Shown here: positions 38,390 to 47,279 of the stretch, piece by piece
How positions within the stretch are numbered: the first letter of the stretch is position 1
Layout of the letters: each line of letters begins with the position of its first letter
Made by a program: the position numbers and the translations under genes
DNA from: W0P28-013 sp963659365
GTDB lineage: Bacteria; Bacteroidota; Bacteroidia; Bacteroidales; Paludibacteraceae
NCBI GenBank assembly: GCA_963659365.1
Contig: CAVKTI010000005.1
Coordinates: forward strand, 1 to 64,000
DNA length: 64,000 nt
Direction: 5' to 3'
Notes under the pieces: generated by a model
Databases searched by the model: none
Seen by the model: only the letters and a program-made list of their open reading frames with translations
Told to the model about the DNA's origin: nothing

Positions 38390-38827
38390 TTATTGAGCCG
38401 AAGCGATGGCTTTATAGAAAGCATCAACTACTTTCTGTGCTTCCGATTCGTCCGATACAGTCAGTTGCACTTCCGTACGCTGTGTAAACGACTCGTAGAA
38501 CAGAATGTACTGCTGGCAGAAGCAGCCAAGGAATGTACCCCTTTTAGCATAGCCAATCTCTTTTACACTGCTCGGCAGCAAATAACTCATATTCTTGGCT
38601 GCATTGAACACCCAGCACAAAATGTCTTGTCGAACCTCTACCACGCGTTTGTTGGTGATAACTACAAAACCTTTGCGTTTGTGCCCCATAATAAGAGCCA
38701 AAAATTTTTGAATTTTTCCCCAAATGCGCGCCAACGCATTGTTACTCGTTGCCCACAATTCGGCCTCAAGTTCGAGAATGAGTTCTTCTCCTTCTGTAAG
38801 GATAAGACCAGATTTTAAGTTTGCCAT
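38390..38827 (-). CDS. PH-like domain protein
   Basis: The 145-residue protein lacks a signal peptide. It has two hydrophobic patches and a pattern like bacterial PH domains, namely GFVVITNKRVVEV followed by alternating strands and a C-terminal helix (DESEAQKVVDAFYKAI). The large zinc-ribbon protein next to it has a similar C-terminal region, so the two may belong to one membrane-associated complex. That assignment is by pattern only. It is coupled to the gene downstream of it. Confidence 0.65.
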   Translation of the reverse strand: MANLKSGLILTEGEELILELEAELWATSNNALARIWGKIQKFLALIMGHKRKGFVVITNKRVVEVRQDILCWVFNAAKNMSYLLPSSVKEIGYAKRGTFLGCFCQQYILFYESFTQRTEVQLTVSDESEAQKVVDAFYKAIASAQ

Positions 38828-38900
38828 AACATAAAAATTTAAGAATAAATCCCCTACTCTATTTCAGGCTTTTCGGGGGCCGCCTAATATCAGTTGCGCC

Positions 38901-40850
38901 CTACTTTTGGTAGGCTGCTACAAGTTTTTCGATGGCTTGCAAGAACTCCTGTTGGTCGCCAGTGCGCGTTATGGAGTAACTGTAAATGTCTTGTGGGCTT
39001 TCGCTCTGGTAGTGCAGCACATTGGCGCGCCACTGCGACGCTATTTTGCGCTCGGTGCCACCCACAAATTTGAAGCGTATCCAGTCGGACTGCTCCTTGA
39101 TTCCGCTGATGTTTTTGTAGAATACAGTCTCCTTGTCGTAGCCGTCGAGGTCGTTGGTGAGCGTGTTCCAGCGTTTTTCTACAAAGGTAACCTTGTCGCG
39201 CTGCGGAATGACGATGATGTAATAGATCACGCTCAACACTTGCCCGGGATCGACCATCAGATTATCGTCGTTGTCGATGCAACGGAAGAAGTTCAGCAGA
39301 TAGATTTTGCCCGCCACATCGCGCTCGTCGATATTGAGGTCTTGTAGCGTTTTGGTAACTGGGTCGCCAATGCCGTCGAAGCCTTTTTTGCCCAAAAAGC
39401 GTGCGCAGAAATTGACATAATCGTTCACTGTCGGTCGGTTGTAGAACCTATCCAACGCCTCTTCGTAGGCTTGTCGGTTGGCTGCGTTCTGCCGCTTGGT
39501 GCGTTTTCGGCTATTGCTACATTTGGCAAAATATACGGTTTGGCAAATAAGGAACACAAGCAAAGGCGAAAGCATCAGCAAGAACCAGAATAGTGTCCCT
39601 TTGGAGCGTTCCACATACCTGATTTCGAATGGGCGTTGCACCGTTTCGTCGGGGCGTCCCCACACCAAATCGGAGCGTTTGCCCTCTGCGTCGATTGTTT
39701 TGTAGCCGTAAATCATAATCAAGTCGGTGGTCAGCACCAAACTGTCGTTTTGCTGCGCCTCTTGAATGGCTTGACGCTCTTTGCGGGTTTTGCCCACGCC
39801 GTGGTCGGCTATCTCGTAGGCGTTGAAAATGCGCCCCGAACAGCCTGCTATCCACGAAAATACAAAAGTGAGCACCAGCATCGTGATAAGCCCTTTCACC
39901 AACTTGCCGATAGGCCAGCGCGGCAACGACAACACTTCTGGCTCATCTGGTTCCCAGAGATTTTCGAAGAAGTTGCGGCGCTCCGCCACCGAAGCCAGTG
40001 CGGTTATTTTGTCCTCTTTTTCGTGCAAACCGTAGTCGCGAGAACTTGGGAAATAGCAAACACATGCGTCCAGCCTGCCGTAGGGCGGTTTCGAGAATAG
40101 ATTGTTGCAGTTGGAGCAACTGTAACTGCCGTCGTCGTTGCGCGACAGTGCGCCCTGTTTGCCGCAGGAGGGGCAAACATAGGCACGCATATTGTATTTT
40201 TTGCGATAGAGTCCCGAATCGTCGATGGTGCTGCCGCCACGCAACTTGCTGAAAAAGAGTTGGTTTTTGGGGTCGGTTAGGCGCACATGCTCCTCAATCT
40301 CTTCCAATTCGCCACCCTCGGGCGCAATGCTGCACGCCTCTTTGACCAGTTCGGCAGGCTGCTCTTTGCTTTGCAGACCGTTGCTCACAAATGCGCCTTG
40401 TGCCACAAAGGCCATCAGCGCAAGGTACTTGCGTTTCCGCTGCATTTTGATGGCCGTTTCTATCCACTCTTCGATACGGCGCGCCTCGTCGTGTTCGATG
40501 TTTTTGGGCGAGCGACCAGCGATGAGCGACAGCGCATAGTAGTAGTACATGTCGGGCTCCATCGGCGACAAATCGACCGCCTGCTTGAAGTTGCGCTGCG
40601 CCAATTCGTAGTTTTGCAGACGCAGGTAGAACAAGCCCATTGCAAAGAGCGCATTTGTATCTTTCGGATTATCGTCGGATTTCTTTTTGAAGAAATTGAT
40701 GTACTCCGACATGCGCGTGCCGTCGATGCGCAGTGGGTCCACTTCGGACTTGATAAAATTTTGACCGCCGCAGTAGGGGCATTTGTCCAGTTGGTCGAGG
40801 CCTATCGGACCGCCACAATTGGAACATTTCAGGGTTTCTAATTTTGCCAT
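38901..40850 (-). CDS. Zinc-ribbon/TPR membrane protein with C-terminal PH-like region
   Basis: The 649-residue protein has several parts in order: a zinc ribbon (Cys9, Cys12, Cys24, Cys27), TPR-like helices at about 45-110, a second zinc ribbon with CPSC and CSNC near 225-250, a membrane helix (VKGLITMLVLTFVFSWIAG), an extracytoplasmic loop of about 80 residues, a second membrane helix (TLFWFLLMLSPLLVFLICQTVY), and a cytoplasmic tail ending in a PH-like beta pattern (IRFKFVGGTERKIASQW). I know no named family with this order. It is one base from the four-helix protein upstream, so they are co-expressed. Confidence 0.75.
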   Translation of the reverse strand: MAKLETLKCSNCGGPIGLDQLDKCPYCGGQNFIKSEVDPLRIDGTRMSEYINFFKKKSDDNPKDTNALFAMGLFYLRLQNYELAQRNFKQAVDLSPMEPDMYYYYALSLIAGRSPKNIEHDEARRIEEWIETAIKMQRKRKYLALMAFVAQGAFVSNGLQSKEQPAELVKEACSIAPEGGELEEIEEHVRLTDPKNQLFFSKLRGGSTIDDSGLYRKKYNMRAYVCPSCGKQGALSRNDDGSYSCSNCNNLFSKPPYGRLDACVCYFPSSRDYGLHEKEDKITALASVAERRNFFENLWEPDEPEVLSLPRWPIGKLVKGLITMLVLTFVFSWIAGCSGRIFNAYEIADHGVGKTRKERQAIQEAQQNDSLVLTTDLIMIYGYKTIDAEGKRSDLVWGRPDETVQRPFEIRYVERSKGTLFWFLLMLSPLLVFLICQTVYFAKCSNSRKRTKRQNAANRQAYEEALDRFYNRPTVNDYVNFCARFLGKKGFDGIGDPVTKTLQDLNIDERDVAGKIYLLNFFRCIDNDDNLMVDPGQVLSVIYYIIVIPQRDKVTFVEKRWNTLTNDLDGYDKETVFYKNISGIKEQSDWIRFKFVGGTERKIASQWRANVLHYQSESPQDIYSYSITRTGDQQEFLQAIEKLVAAYQK

Positions 40851-40851
40851 A

Positions 40852-41628
40852 TTAACTTCGTGCCATATTTTTCACTATACCAATCTCTTCGACGGCCTGC
40901 TGCACAAACCGCTTGACGCTCTTGTCCACTTCGATGAACTTGTCGCCCTCGGCGGCTTCGGCAGCGTTTTTCAGTTCGTTGCTTCGACGCAGAATTTCGT
41001 CCAATTTCTGCATAGCCATCGTGTTTCGCATCACATTGGGAGTGAGGAATTTCATTGCGTCAGCCAACTTATGAAAGTCGCGCCCATCGACCGAACTATC
41101 GCCCACCATCTTGGTGGTGCAGATGTTTTGGTAACCCACCGCAATAAACTGCATATTGCCATACAAATCCTGCTGGCGGTTGCGCTCGTCTTGCTGCCTT
41201 TGGACCGAATTTTTGTGCGCCACATCAGCGTTGTAGAGCAGCGTGGCTATCAGTGCCACAACGGCCGTGGCAATAATCAGAATGGAAAAATAGGTTTTCG
41301 ACAACACCGAGTTGGCACTTGCTATGTCTTCCGAAACCAATGCGCCCGGCACGGCAAAAAGGTGAACGAGCAGCATTGTGCCGACGCTGAACAGGAAGAA
41401 AAGTATGCCGTAGGTCCAAACCACAATGTAGAATGGTGTGGAAACATTGCGTGTTTTGGTGAATGCGAGCAGCAGTGGGAGTGCTATTTCCAGCGCAAGC
41501 GTCAGCCCGAAATTGAATTTGTAGAGAAACGACATTTCGGCGGGCTTCAGCAGCAGAAAAAGTCCTGTGGTGGCAGCAACCAGTATGCCCGCCACCAAAA
41601 TGGCTGTATTATAACCTTTGTTTTTCAT
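40852..41628 (-). CDS. Hypothetical four-helix membrane protein with cytoplasmic helical tail
   Basis: The 258-residue protein has hydrophobic segments at about 8-27, 34-54, 64-88 and 112-131. A charged, helical C-terminal half of about 120 residues follows, with coiled-coil character (LDEILRRSNELKNAAEAA). I do not recognise it. Its stop is one base before the zinc-ribbon gene's ATG. The partial MITE lies 8 bp upstream of its start. Confidence 0.68.
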   Translation of the reverse strand: MKNKGYNTAILVAGILVAATTGLFLLLKPAEMSFLYKFNFGLTLALEIALPLLLAFTKTRNVSTPFYIVVWTYGILFFLFSVGTMLLVHLFAVPGALVSEDIASANSVLSKTYFSILIIATAVVALIATLLYNADVAHKNSVQRQQDERNRQQDLYGNMQFIAVGYQNICTTKMVGDSSVDGRDFHKLADAMKFLTPNVMRNTMAMQKLDEILRRSNELKNAAEAAEGDKFIEVDKSVKRFVQQAVEEIGIVKNMARS

Positions 41629-41636
41629 AATCTATA

Positions 41637-41735
41637 GGGGACTTTCATAAATTCCCCATTTTATAAAAAGTTTAACAAATAATGAATTTCTGAACACTTT
41701 TGTGCGCCTTTTTGTTTTCGGGCTGCATCTCTTTG
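41637..41735. mobile_element. MITE-like element, truncated copy 3
   Basis: These 99 bp match half of copies 1 and 2, from GGGGACTTTCATAAATTCCCC to CTGCATCTCTTTG, after which similarity stops 3 bp before the SPFH gene's stop codon. Only one terminal repeat remains. Confidence 0.8.
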
Positions 41736-41738
41736 TCG

Positions 41739-42956
41739 TTACATTGCTGGTGGTGGCGGTGGTGGAACAGTACCAAACAGCGGTGTAAGTTCGGCGCAAG
41801 CACTGGCTTTTTCCCATTGTGCCATGCCCGGTTTCCAAACGAAGGTGTCGCGTGTGAGTTCGCCGCTCTGTACCTTTTGCGCCAGTGCGTTCATATCGAA
41901 TGGACCTTGTTGCGCGTTGTTCACCAAAATGTGGAATGCAGCCGCTGTTGGTGGTGGTGGCGGAACGCTTCCAGCCTGTACGCCTGCGCCCATCACGCCA
42001 GCCATCTGCCCCATCTGCGAGCCAAATGCGCCGCCCATGCCGAAGCCCATGCCGAGCCCCATGCCTGCGCCCATCAGTTGCCCTGCGCCCTCGTTGCCAG
42101 CCGCCTCGCGCATAACATCGAACTGCTGCTCCTGTTGGTAGGTGTAGCCCTCGCGTGCACGCTTGCGAGCCAGTGCCATCGACTCGAAATCCATGGCCGA
42201 AGCACTGGTTTGCGCTTGCAGAATTTGCGCCACATTCGGGTCGTCTTTGTCGAAATTGATAGAGGCAACATCGAAGTTTGTTATGCGCAAACCGTAGGTA
42301 GCGAACTCCTCGTTGATGGCGTTGCGCACAAAGTCGGACACCTCGTCCAAGTAGGCACTCAACTTGACGATGGTGATGTTGTTTTGTGTAACATAGCGGC
42401 TGATGCAACTCGACAATTTTCTGACAATCAGCGATTTGAACTGGTCGATAATGTCGTCGTTGGTAGTTAGGTGCAGTGTGCCAACCATCTGCACAAGAAA
42501 AGCCGCCGAGTCGGAAATTTGGATACCATATTCGCCAAACGAGCGCACGGGCACCGAAACTTGATAGAGCGGGTCGAGCAGATCGACGGGGCGCGGTGTG
42601 CCAAATTTCAGGTTACGGCGCACTGTTTTGTTCACATACCACACTTCGGCAGTGAATGGTGTGCGGTCGCCAAACGGCAGATTGACCAATTTTTGCAAAA
42701 TCGGTATGTTGTTGGCCGACAGCGTGTGTGTGCCAGGGCCGAACACATCGGCCACTGCGCCGCCTTTGAAAAAGACGGCTTCTTGGCTTTCGTTCACTAT
42801 CAGTTGTGCGCCTGTGGTCAAATTGTCGTACGGAAATTTCCATACCAATTCGTCGGCTTCGCCGTTGTATTTGATGACATCTATCAAGCCTTTGCGCTCA
42901 ATTCCTTGACCGTCGTAGGTGATACCATCGGTGCGTTGTTTGTTGAATAGTCCCAT
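41739..42956 (-). CDS. SPFH-domain protein with C-terminal GYF_2 domain
   Basis: The 405-residue protein has an SPFH (band 7-like) region at about 20-265 of the YdjI/virion-core-like type (MGLFNKQ, IVNESQEAVFFKGG, FGPGTHTLSANNIP, GTPRPVDLLDP). A Gly/Met-rich stretch (MGAGMGLGMGFGMGG) and a Pro-rich linker follow, then a GYF_2/DUF4339 domain at about 341-395 (FHILVNNAQQGPFD, FVWKPGMAQWEKA) and a Pro tail. SPFH proteins form membrane-associated ring scaffolds; no membrane helix is seen here. The ATG at 42956 gives the usual MGLF start. A terminator separates it from the gene set upstream, so it probably leads its own operon. Confidence 0.85.
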   Translation of the reverse strand: MGLFNKQRTDGITYDGQGIERKGLIDVIKYNGEADELVWKFPYDNLTTGAQLIVNESQEAVFFKGGAVADVFGPGTHTLSANNIPILQKLVNLPFGDRTPFTAEVWYVNKTVRRNLKFGTPRPVDLLDPLYQVSVPVRSFGEYGIQISDSAAFLVQMVGTLHLTTNDDIIDQFKSLIVRKLSSCISRYVTQNNITIVKLSAYLDEVSDFVRNAINEEFATYGLRITNFDVASINFDKDDPNVAQILQAQTSASAMDFESMALARKRAREGYTYQQEQQFDVMREAAGNEGAGQLMGAGMGLGMGFGMGGAFGSQMGQMAGVMGAGVQAGSVPPPPPTAAAFHILVNNAQQGPFDMNALAQKVQSGELTRDTFVWKPGMAQWEKASACAELTPLFGTVPPPPPPAM

Positions 42957-43040
42957 GAGTGTAGTTTGGTTAAGTTGTTTCTCTCTCTTTTTCCCGATTT
43001 TTAGCAGGAAAAAGTGTCTTGACTCTCGTAATTTTTGCAA

Positions 43041-43083
43041 AAAAAGTTGTTACGGCACAAAACTGTGGCCGTAGCAACTTTTT
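43041..43083 (-). terminator. Rho-independent terminator of the five-gene exported-protein operon
   Basis: A 16-bp stem, AAAAAGTTGTTACGGC (43041-43056) with GCCGTAGCAACTTTTT (43068-43083), has one wobble and an 11-nt loop. On the minus strand it is followed by a T run. It starts 14 bp after the last operon stop. Confidence 0.88.
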
Positions 43084-43097
43084 GAAAACAGATTTGA

Positions 43098-43646
43098 TTA
43101 TTCCATTTTGTTCATCTCTTTCTCGAACTCTTGTTTGAAGCGTTCGTACTCGAAATCGATGCGGAGTTTGTCGTCGTTACGCACTTTGTTTGCCACTTTG
43201 GTCATCACATCGGTGCCAGCCAGTTCTACCACAATATAGCAGCGGAATTTGCCGTCTTGTGTGCGTTGCGTTTCGTCGCAAATAACGATGGTGCCGTTCA
43301 ACTCTTGGTTCACAACTTGGCGTGCGAGGTCTTGGTATTTGCCTTTCACCTCTTCGTCCATACCCATTTCGTACGACGAAGCATAGTTGTCGGTAACGCG
43401 TTTCATCAGCACATTGATTTGTGTGGCCAATTCGGCGCGAGCAGCCACCAAAGCCTTGTCGCGAGCCACTTGCAAACTGGTGCTATAGCCTGTACCCAAA
43501 GCGCGCAGTTGGTCTTTGGTGCTTCTGTACTCTTTGCCCGAGCAAGGCACGGTTACAGCCACATCGCCTTTGTAGGCGGCCTGTTTTTTCGTACCGCAAG
43601 CCGCCAAAGCCATAGCGACTGCCAAACATAAAACTACTTTTTTCAT
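43098..43646 (-). CDS. LPP20-like lipoprotein
   Basis: The 182-residue protein starts with a lipoprotein signal peptide and lipobox (MKKVVLCLAVAMALAAC). The mature part resembles the LPP20 group: LRALGTGYSTSLQVARDKALVAARAELATQI, then a helical stretch and a beta region (CYIVVELAG). LPP20 proteins are envelope lipoproteins of mostly unknown role. An upstream ATG at 43673 only adds nine residues before the signal peptide. It is the last gene of the five-gene operon, just before a strong terminator. Confidence 0.82.
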   Translation of the reverse strand: MKKVVLCLAVAMALAACGTKKQAAYKGDVAVTVPCSGKEYRSTKDQLRALGTGYSTSLQVARDKALVAARAELATQINVLMKRVTDNYASSYEMGMDEEVKGKYQDLARQVVNQELNGTIVICDETQRTQDGKFRCYIVVELAGTDVMTKVANKVRNDDKLRIDFEYERFKQEFEKEMNKME

Positions 43647-43688
43647 TTTTCCTTGATTTTTAGGGTTTAACATTGAAAAAATTTGATT

Positions 43689-44606
43689 CTACTTGATGAA
43701 AAATTTTTGGGATATTTTTTTTGAATCTACGGCAAACACAACTTCCAAATAGTTCTGTTCGTCGGGATAGCAAGCCGTGTCAAAGTCGAAATCGACCACG
43801 CACAAGCCATCTTGGGTGGCGTATGCCATCTGCGTGAGGCAGTTGGTTTTCAGCGAGGGCTTTTTGTTGGTAGTCAGTTGCTTACCGCCAAAAAACGGTG
43901 CAAACACCACCTGTTCGCGCGACACCTCGATGGGGCGCAGCGTGATGTCGCCCAAAAGCGATGTGTAGCGGTCGAGTATCGCGCCGCAGGTTGCCACGCG
44001 GTGGTCGCCGTCCATCAGGCTCTTGCGAAACATACGCAGTTCCGACACACGCGCCGTCATCTCTTCTATCGAATTGTAGGCTGTGAAATCGTCGTCGGCA
44101 AAGGCCTGCACCTGCTCGTCCAACTTCCGCTCCTGCTCGTTGAAGGCATCGACAAGATACTCCAAATCGAACTTGCTGAACGGATATTTGATGTGGTAGC
44201 GATAATAGACACGCTTCCCATCTTTGAGTTTTTCCCAATAGGAGTCGGCGATGTTCGACTTTGTTACACGCTGCAAAAACGGAATGTTTGCGCCTTTGGT
44301 TTCTACTTTCGACATATAGAGCGACGCAATGTCCGAACTGTTGTTGCGCGTTTCGTCCACAAGCGTGTGCGAGGTGTTGGCTTTGACTTCGGCAGCGATG
44401 GAGAGCAAAATCTCTTTCTGCACCGCCATAAACGCCACATCTTTGGCGGTTTCCAAGTCGCCGCCTTCGCCCGAAACAATCAAAAAGCCCTGTTCTGTGC
44501 CGCCTACCCATTTGGGCGCGCGACCAGCCTTATCAACAACCTTTTCGGCGGCAAAAACCGACAGGCACGCCGCACAAAAACATCCGATGAAAACGAACTT
44601 TTTCAT
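43689..44606 (-). CDS. Exported LPP20-like protein
   Basis: The 305-residue protein has a signal peptide (MKKFVFIGCFCAACLSVFAA). Its first part shows an LPP20-like pattern: PKWVGGTEQGFLIVSGEGGD, then ETAKDVAFMAVQKEILLSIAAEV. A helical middle and a beta-rich C-terminus follow. A Cys near the signal end makes a lipoprotein possible, but no clear lipobox is present. The ATG at 44606 is 2 bp after the previous gene's stop; an in-frame ATG at 44618 would overlap that gene. Confidence 0.72.
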   Translation of the reverse strand: MKKFVFIGCFCAACLSVFAAEKVVDKAGRAPKWVGGTEQGFLIVSGEGGDLETAKDVAFMAVQKEILLSIAAEVKANTSHTLVDETRNNSSDIASLYMSKVETKGANIPFLQRVTKSNIADSYWEKLKDGKRVYYRYHIKYPFSKFDLEYLVDAFNEQERKLDEQVQAFADDDFTAYNSIEEMTARVSELRMFRKSLMDGDHRVATCGAILDRYTSLLGDITLRPIEVSREQVVFAPFFGGKQLTTNKKPSLKTNCLTQMAYATQDGLCVVDFDFDTACYPDEQNYLEVVFAVDSKKISQKFFIK

Positions 44607-44608
44607 AA

Positions 44609-45874
44609 TTACCACCAATTTACGCTATACGACCCTGACGAATCGGACGAGCCTTTCAAGATAGACAATACCGAGTCGGGATTACTTTTGACTACGCCAG
44701 CAGCGGCTTTTTTGGCCGCCTCGACCACCGACATTTCCGAAGCGGCTGGAGCGGCAGGCTCCTGAATGGCTATCGGTGCAGGTGTTACAGTCTCCGCTGC
44801 GGCAGCAGTGGGCTGTTCGGGTTGTGCGGCAGCGGGGGCGGGCTGTTGCTTGGCGGCGGCAGCCGCTGCCAAAGCCTGCTGATACTCTTCGGCCTCGCGG
44901 CGAAGCGTCTCTTTCATCTCGTGCTGCAACGCCTCTACCTTGCGATACGACGGCGCTTTCGGATTGATGGTTGCCAAAATGGCGTTTGCTTTTTTGGCCG
45001 AAGCAGCATCTTGGTTGGTCAGCCATGCGCTACGCGCTTGCCCAAGTTTGGCCAAGCAGTCGCGCTCGATGCGTGCCAAGAATACCTCGTTTTGCAGTTC
45101 GCGCACTTGGTCGTACGATGGTGCTTTCGGGTCGATTTCGAGCAGAATGGCATTGACCTCTTCGGCGGTGGCATCGTCCTGATTGGCTTGCCAGAGGCTG
45201 CGCGCACGGTTCAGTTTTATCTGGCAGTCGCGGTCTATCTTTTGCAAAAAGATAGTTTCCGTTTCGGCCATACACTTGTCGTAGCACTCTTTGCAAACAT
45301 CGGGCACTTGCAGCAGTTGCAGAATGGCAGCATCGTACTCGTCGCGTGCGGCGGTGGTTTGTGCCGATTTCAGAATAAAGTCGCACTGTGCATTGTAATA
45401 CTCGATGATTCGGTTTTTGCCCTTATCCAAGAATGGTTTGAAAATCGGGTCGTTCACCTTCACATTTTTCAGTGCTGCCAGATAGGCTTTTGCTTCGGTT
45501 TCGCCAACGCCTTTCACGGTGAGCGAAGTGCTCGAAAAGAGCGTCCCATCGACACCGTCGCCCACATAGAAATCGATGTTCAGTGTGTAGGCGTGCATAG
45601 GCGGCGCGGTGGGTGTGATGTCCTTGGTAAGCACATTCACTGTGGCGGTTACGATAAAGCGCGATTTGAAATCGGCTCCAGCCATGCCATTTTTCACAGC
45701 CACTTGGCGCAGTTTGTTCAGTAGCACTGTCTGCGCAGCCTGTGGCATATCGGTTTCGGGCGAGATAAACGCCGTCAGGCAGATTCGTCCGAAGTCGTCT
45801 GCTTTGCCCTGCTTGTTTTGTGCAGTGGCCGACAGGCAGACGAGGCTCAACAATGCGATGGCTAACTTTTTCAT
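44609..45874 (-). CDS. Exported hypothetical protein with internal duplication and Ala-rich linker
   Basis: The 421-residue protein has a signal peptide (MKKLAIALLSLVCLSATAQ). The N-terminal ~140 residues are beta-rich. A helical middle contains two copies of a ~50-residue unit, each with DC..KL..AR..W..NQD.A.A...NAIL..I.PKAPSY. An Ala/Pro/Gln/Glu-rich linker follows (about 325-380), then a short tail ending SYSVNWW. The duplicated units look like paired helices that could bind protein. I recognise no family. Its ATG comes one base after the DUF6175-like gene's stop. Confidence 0.72.
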   Translation of the reverse strand: MKKLAIALLSLVCLSATAQNKQGKADDFGRICLTAFISPETDMPQAAQTVLLNKLRQVAVKNGMAGADFKSRFIVTATVNVLTKDITPTAPPMHAYTLNIDFYVGDGVDGTLFSSTSLTVKGVGETEAKAYLAALKNVKVNDPIFKPFLDKGKNRIIEYYNAQCDFILKSAQTTAARDEYDAAILQLLQVPDVCKECYDKCMAETETIFLQKIDRDCQIKLNRARSLWQANQDDATAEEVNAILLEIDPKAPSYDQVRELQNEVFLARIERDCLAKLGQARSAWLTNQDAASAKKANAILATINPKAPSYRKVEALQHEMKETLRREAEEYQQALAAAAAAKQQPAPAAAQPEQPTAAAAETVTPAPIAIQEPAAPAASEMSVVEAAKKAAAGVVKSNPDSVLSILKGSSDSSGSYSVNWW

Positions 45875-45875
45875 A

Positions 45876-47279
45876 CTATTTTCCTCCTATAACCAGTTGT
45901 GCTTGTCCCAAACCCTGCATCATCAGTTTTGCGTCGATGCCGTAGTTGTCGCGCAAGAGTTTTTGCAAATCGCGCGCCCAACTGCGTGCGTCCAAATCGC
46001 GTCCTTTCTCGTTTTTCAGCGGGATACGCACCTGTTCGAACAACATCATATTTTCGGTGGCATCGCTCAGGTTGAAACTGCCGTTCACGGTGTTTTCGGC
46101 CACCCACTCTTCGATGATTTCGCTCAATTCGCGGCCATCGACTTCGTATTCCAATCCGTCCTCGAAATCGTCCCAAACCTTGACACGCAAAACCATTTCA
46201 CGCCCAGTTTTTTCTAGATTGGTGAAATAGTCCATCAGTTGGTCGCAGAATGGGCGAATGTGTCCCTGAATGGCCTCTTCGACCAAAATGGGAATCTCCA
46301 CAGTCGAGGAGTAGGTCGGATTGCCCGTGCCCGACGAGCCAGCCACCTGTTTGTCGGTGTAGGCGTCGAGTGCTTGCAGGTTGAAGGTGAGCGATTTTTG
46401 GCTACCGCCTTTCAACGAGTTGATGCTCCAAGTCAGTTGCAGCCAGATGTCGGCTTTGGCGGTCTTTTTCAGTTTGTCGATAGGCGATTCAGCCACCTCG
46501 GCACCCTGTTTGCTGGTGAGCATGGCATCTTCGGCCGACTGGTTTTTGAGCGTTTTCAACGACGACTCCAAGTTTTTCAGCGGAAATCCTTCGCGTGCCA
46601 TCAGTTCGTTCATCTTGCTGATAGCCAGCAGCAGGTCGGGGTCGCTTGCCAACGCTTTTTCGTAGTCGGGTACATACTCGGTTTTGCCCAAATTGTCGTA
46701 TTTGGTCATGTAGCCGTGTTGGTTGCACCACACATTGCTCGGCACCACCATGATGGTCGGTTTTTTGCCCGTAAGCACTGTGCCTAGCGATTTGATGATG
46801 CCATCGTCTTCCAAGCGTTTGCGCAGTTGGTCGGTTTGCACCACCACCACAATGCCGATTTTGTACTCTTTGCCCACCTTTATTACTTGGTCGGGCACGC
46901 CATTGCCTACAAACGACACATAGCGTTGAAACAGGCCGCTATCTTTGAAAAAATTGTCGAAATAGGCGGCATTTTGCGTTTCTACATTCGGGTCGTCGAT
47001 GATTGGCGCGCGCCCTACAATGCCGTTTTGTCCAGGAAATCCCTTGAACATGATGCCGTGCACTGCATTTTTGGCGGCTTGTGCCGTTGCCAAATTTGGG
47101 TTACGCGCGTATGTCCACACGCGCACGATGGTGGTGCCCTGCGAAGCCTGCCCTACGGCAGCCTGCAACTCGTAGCGCCATTTGTAAGTGTCCTGCTCAA
47201 CCTTGCGGCTTTGAGCAAAAAGCGTTGAGGCACACAATAGTGCGCCCAACGCGAGCATTAAACCTTTTTTTGTTTTCAT
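45876..47279 (-). CDS. DUF6175-like exported protein
   Basis: The 467-residue protein has a signal peptide (MKTKKGLMLALGALLCASTLFAQ). The middle shows the pattern I associate with DUF6175 of Bacteroidales: KKPTIMVVPSNVWC, PDYEKALASDPDLLLAISKMN, EDAMLTSKQGAEVAESP, KADIWLQLTWSI and LQALDAYTDKQVAGSSGTG. The layout recalls CsgG/LpoB-type alpha-beta domains, which would suit an envelope assembly role; that is inference. Its ATG overlaps the preceding stop by one base (TAATG). Confidence 0.8.
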   Translation of the reverse strand: MKTKKGLMLALGALLCASTLFAQSRKVEQDTYKWRYELQAAVGQASQGTTIVRVWTYARNPNLATAQAAKNAVHGIMFKGFPGQNGIVGRAPIIDDPNVETQNAAYFDNFFKDSGLFQRYVSFVGNGVPDQVIKVGKEYKIGIVVVVQTDQLRKRLEDDGIIKSLGTVLTGKKPTIMVVPSNVWCNQHGYMTKYDNLGKTEYVPDYEKALASDPDLLLAISKMNELMAREGFPLKNLESSLKTLKNQSAEDAMLTSKQGAEVAESPIDKLKKTAKADIWLQLTWSINSLKGGSQKSLTFNLQALDAYTDKQVAGSSGTGNPTYSSTVEIPILVEEAIQGHIRPFCDQLMDYFTNLEKTGREMVLRVKVWDDFEDGLEYEVDGRELSEIIEEWVAENTVNGSFNLSDATENMMLFEQVRIPLKNEKGRDLDARSWARDLQKLLRDNYGIDAKLMMQGLGQAQLVIGGK

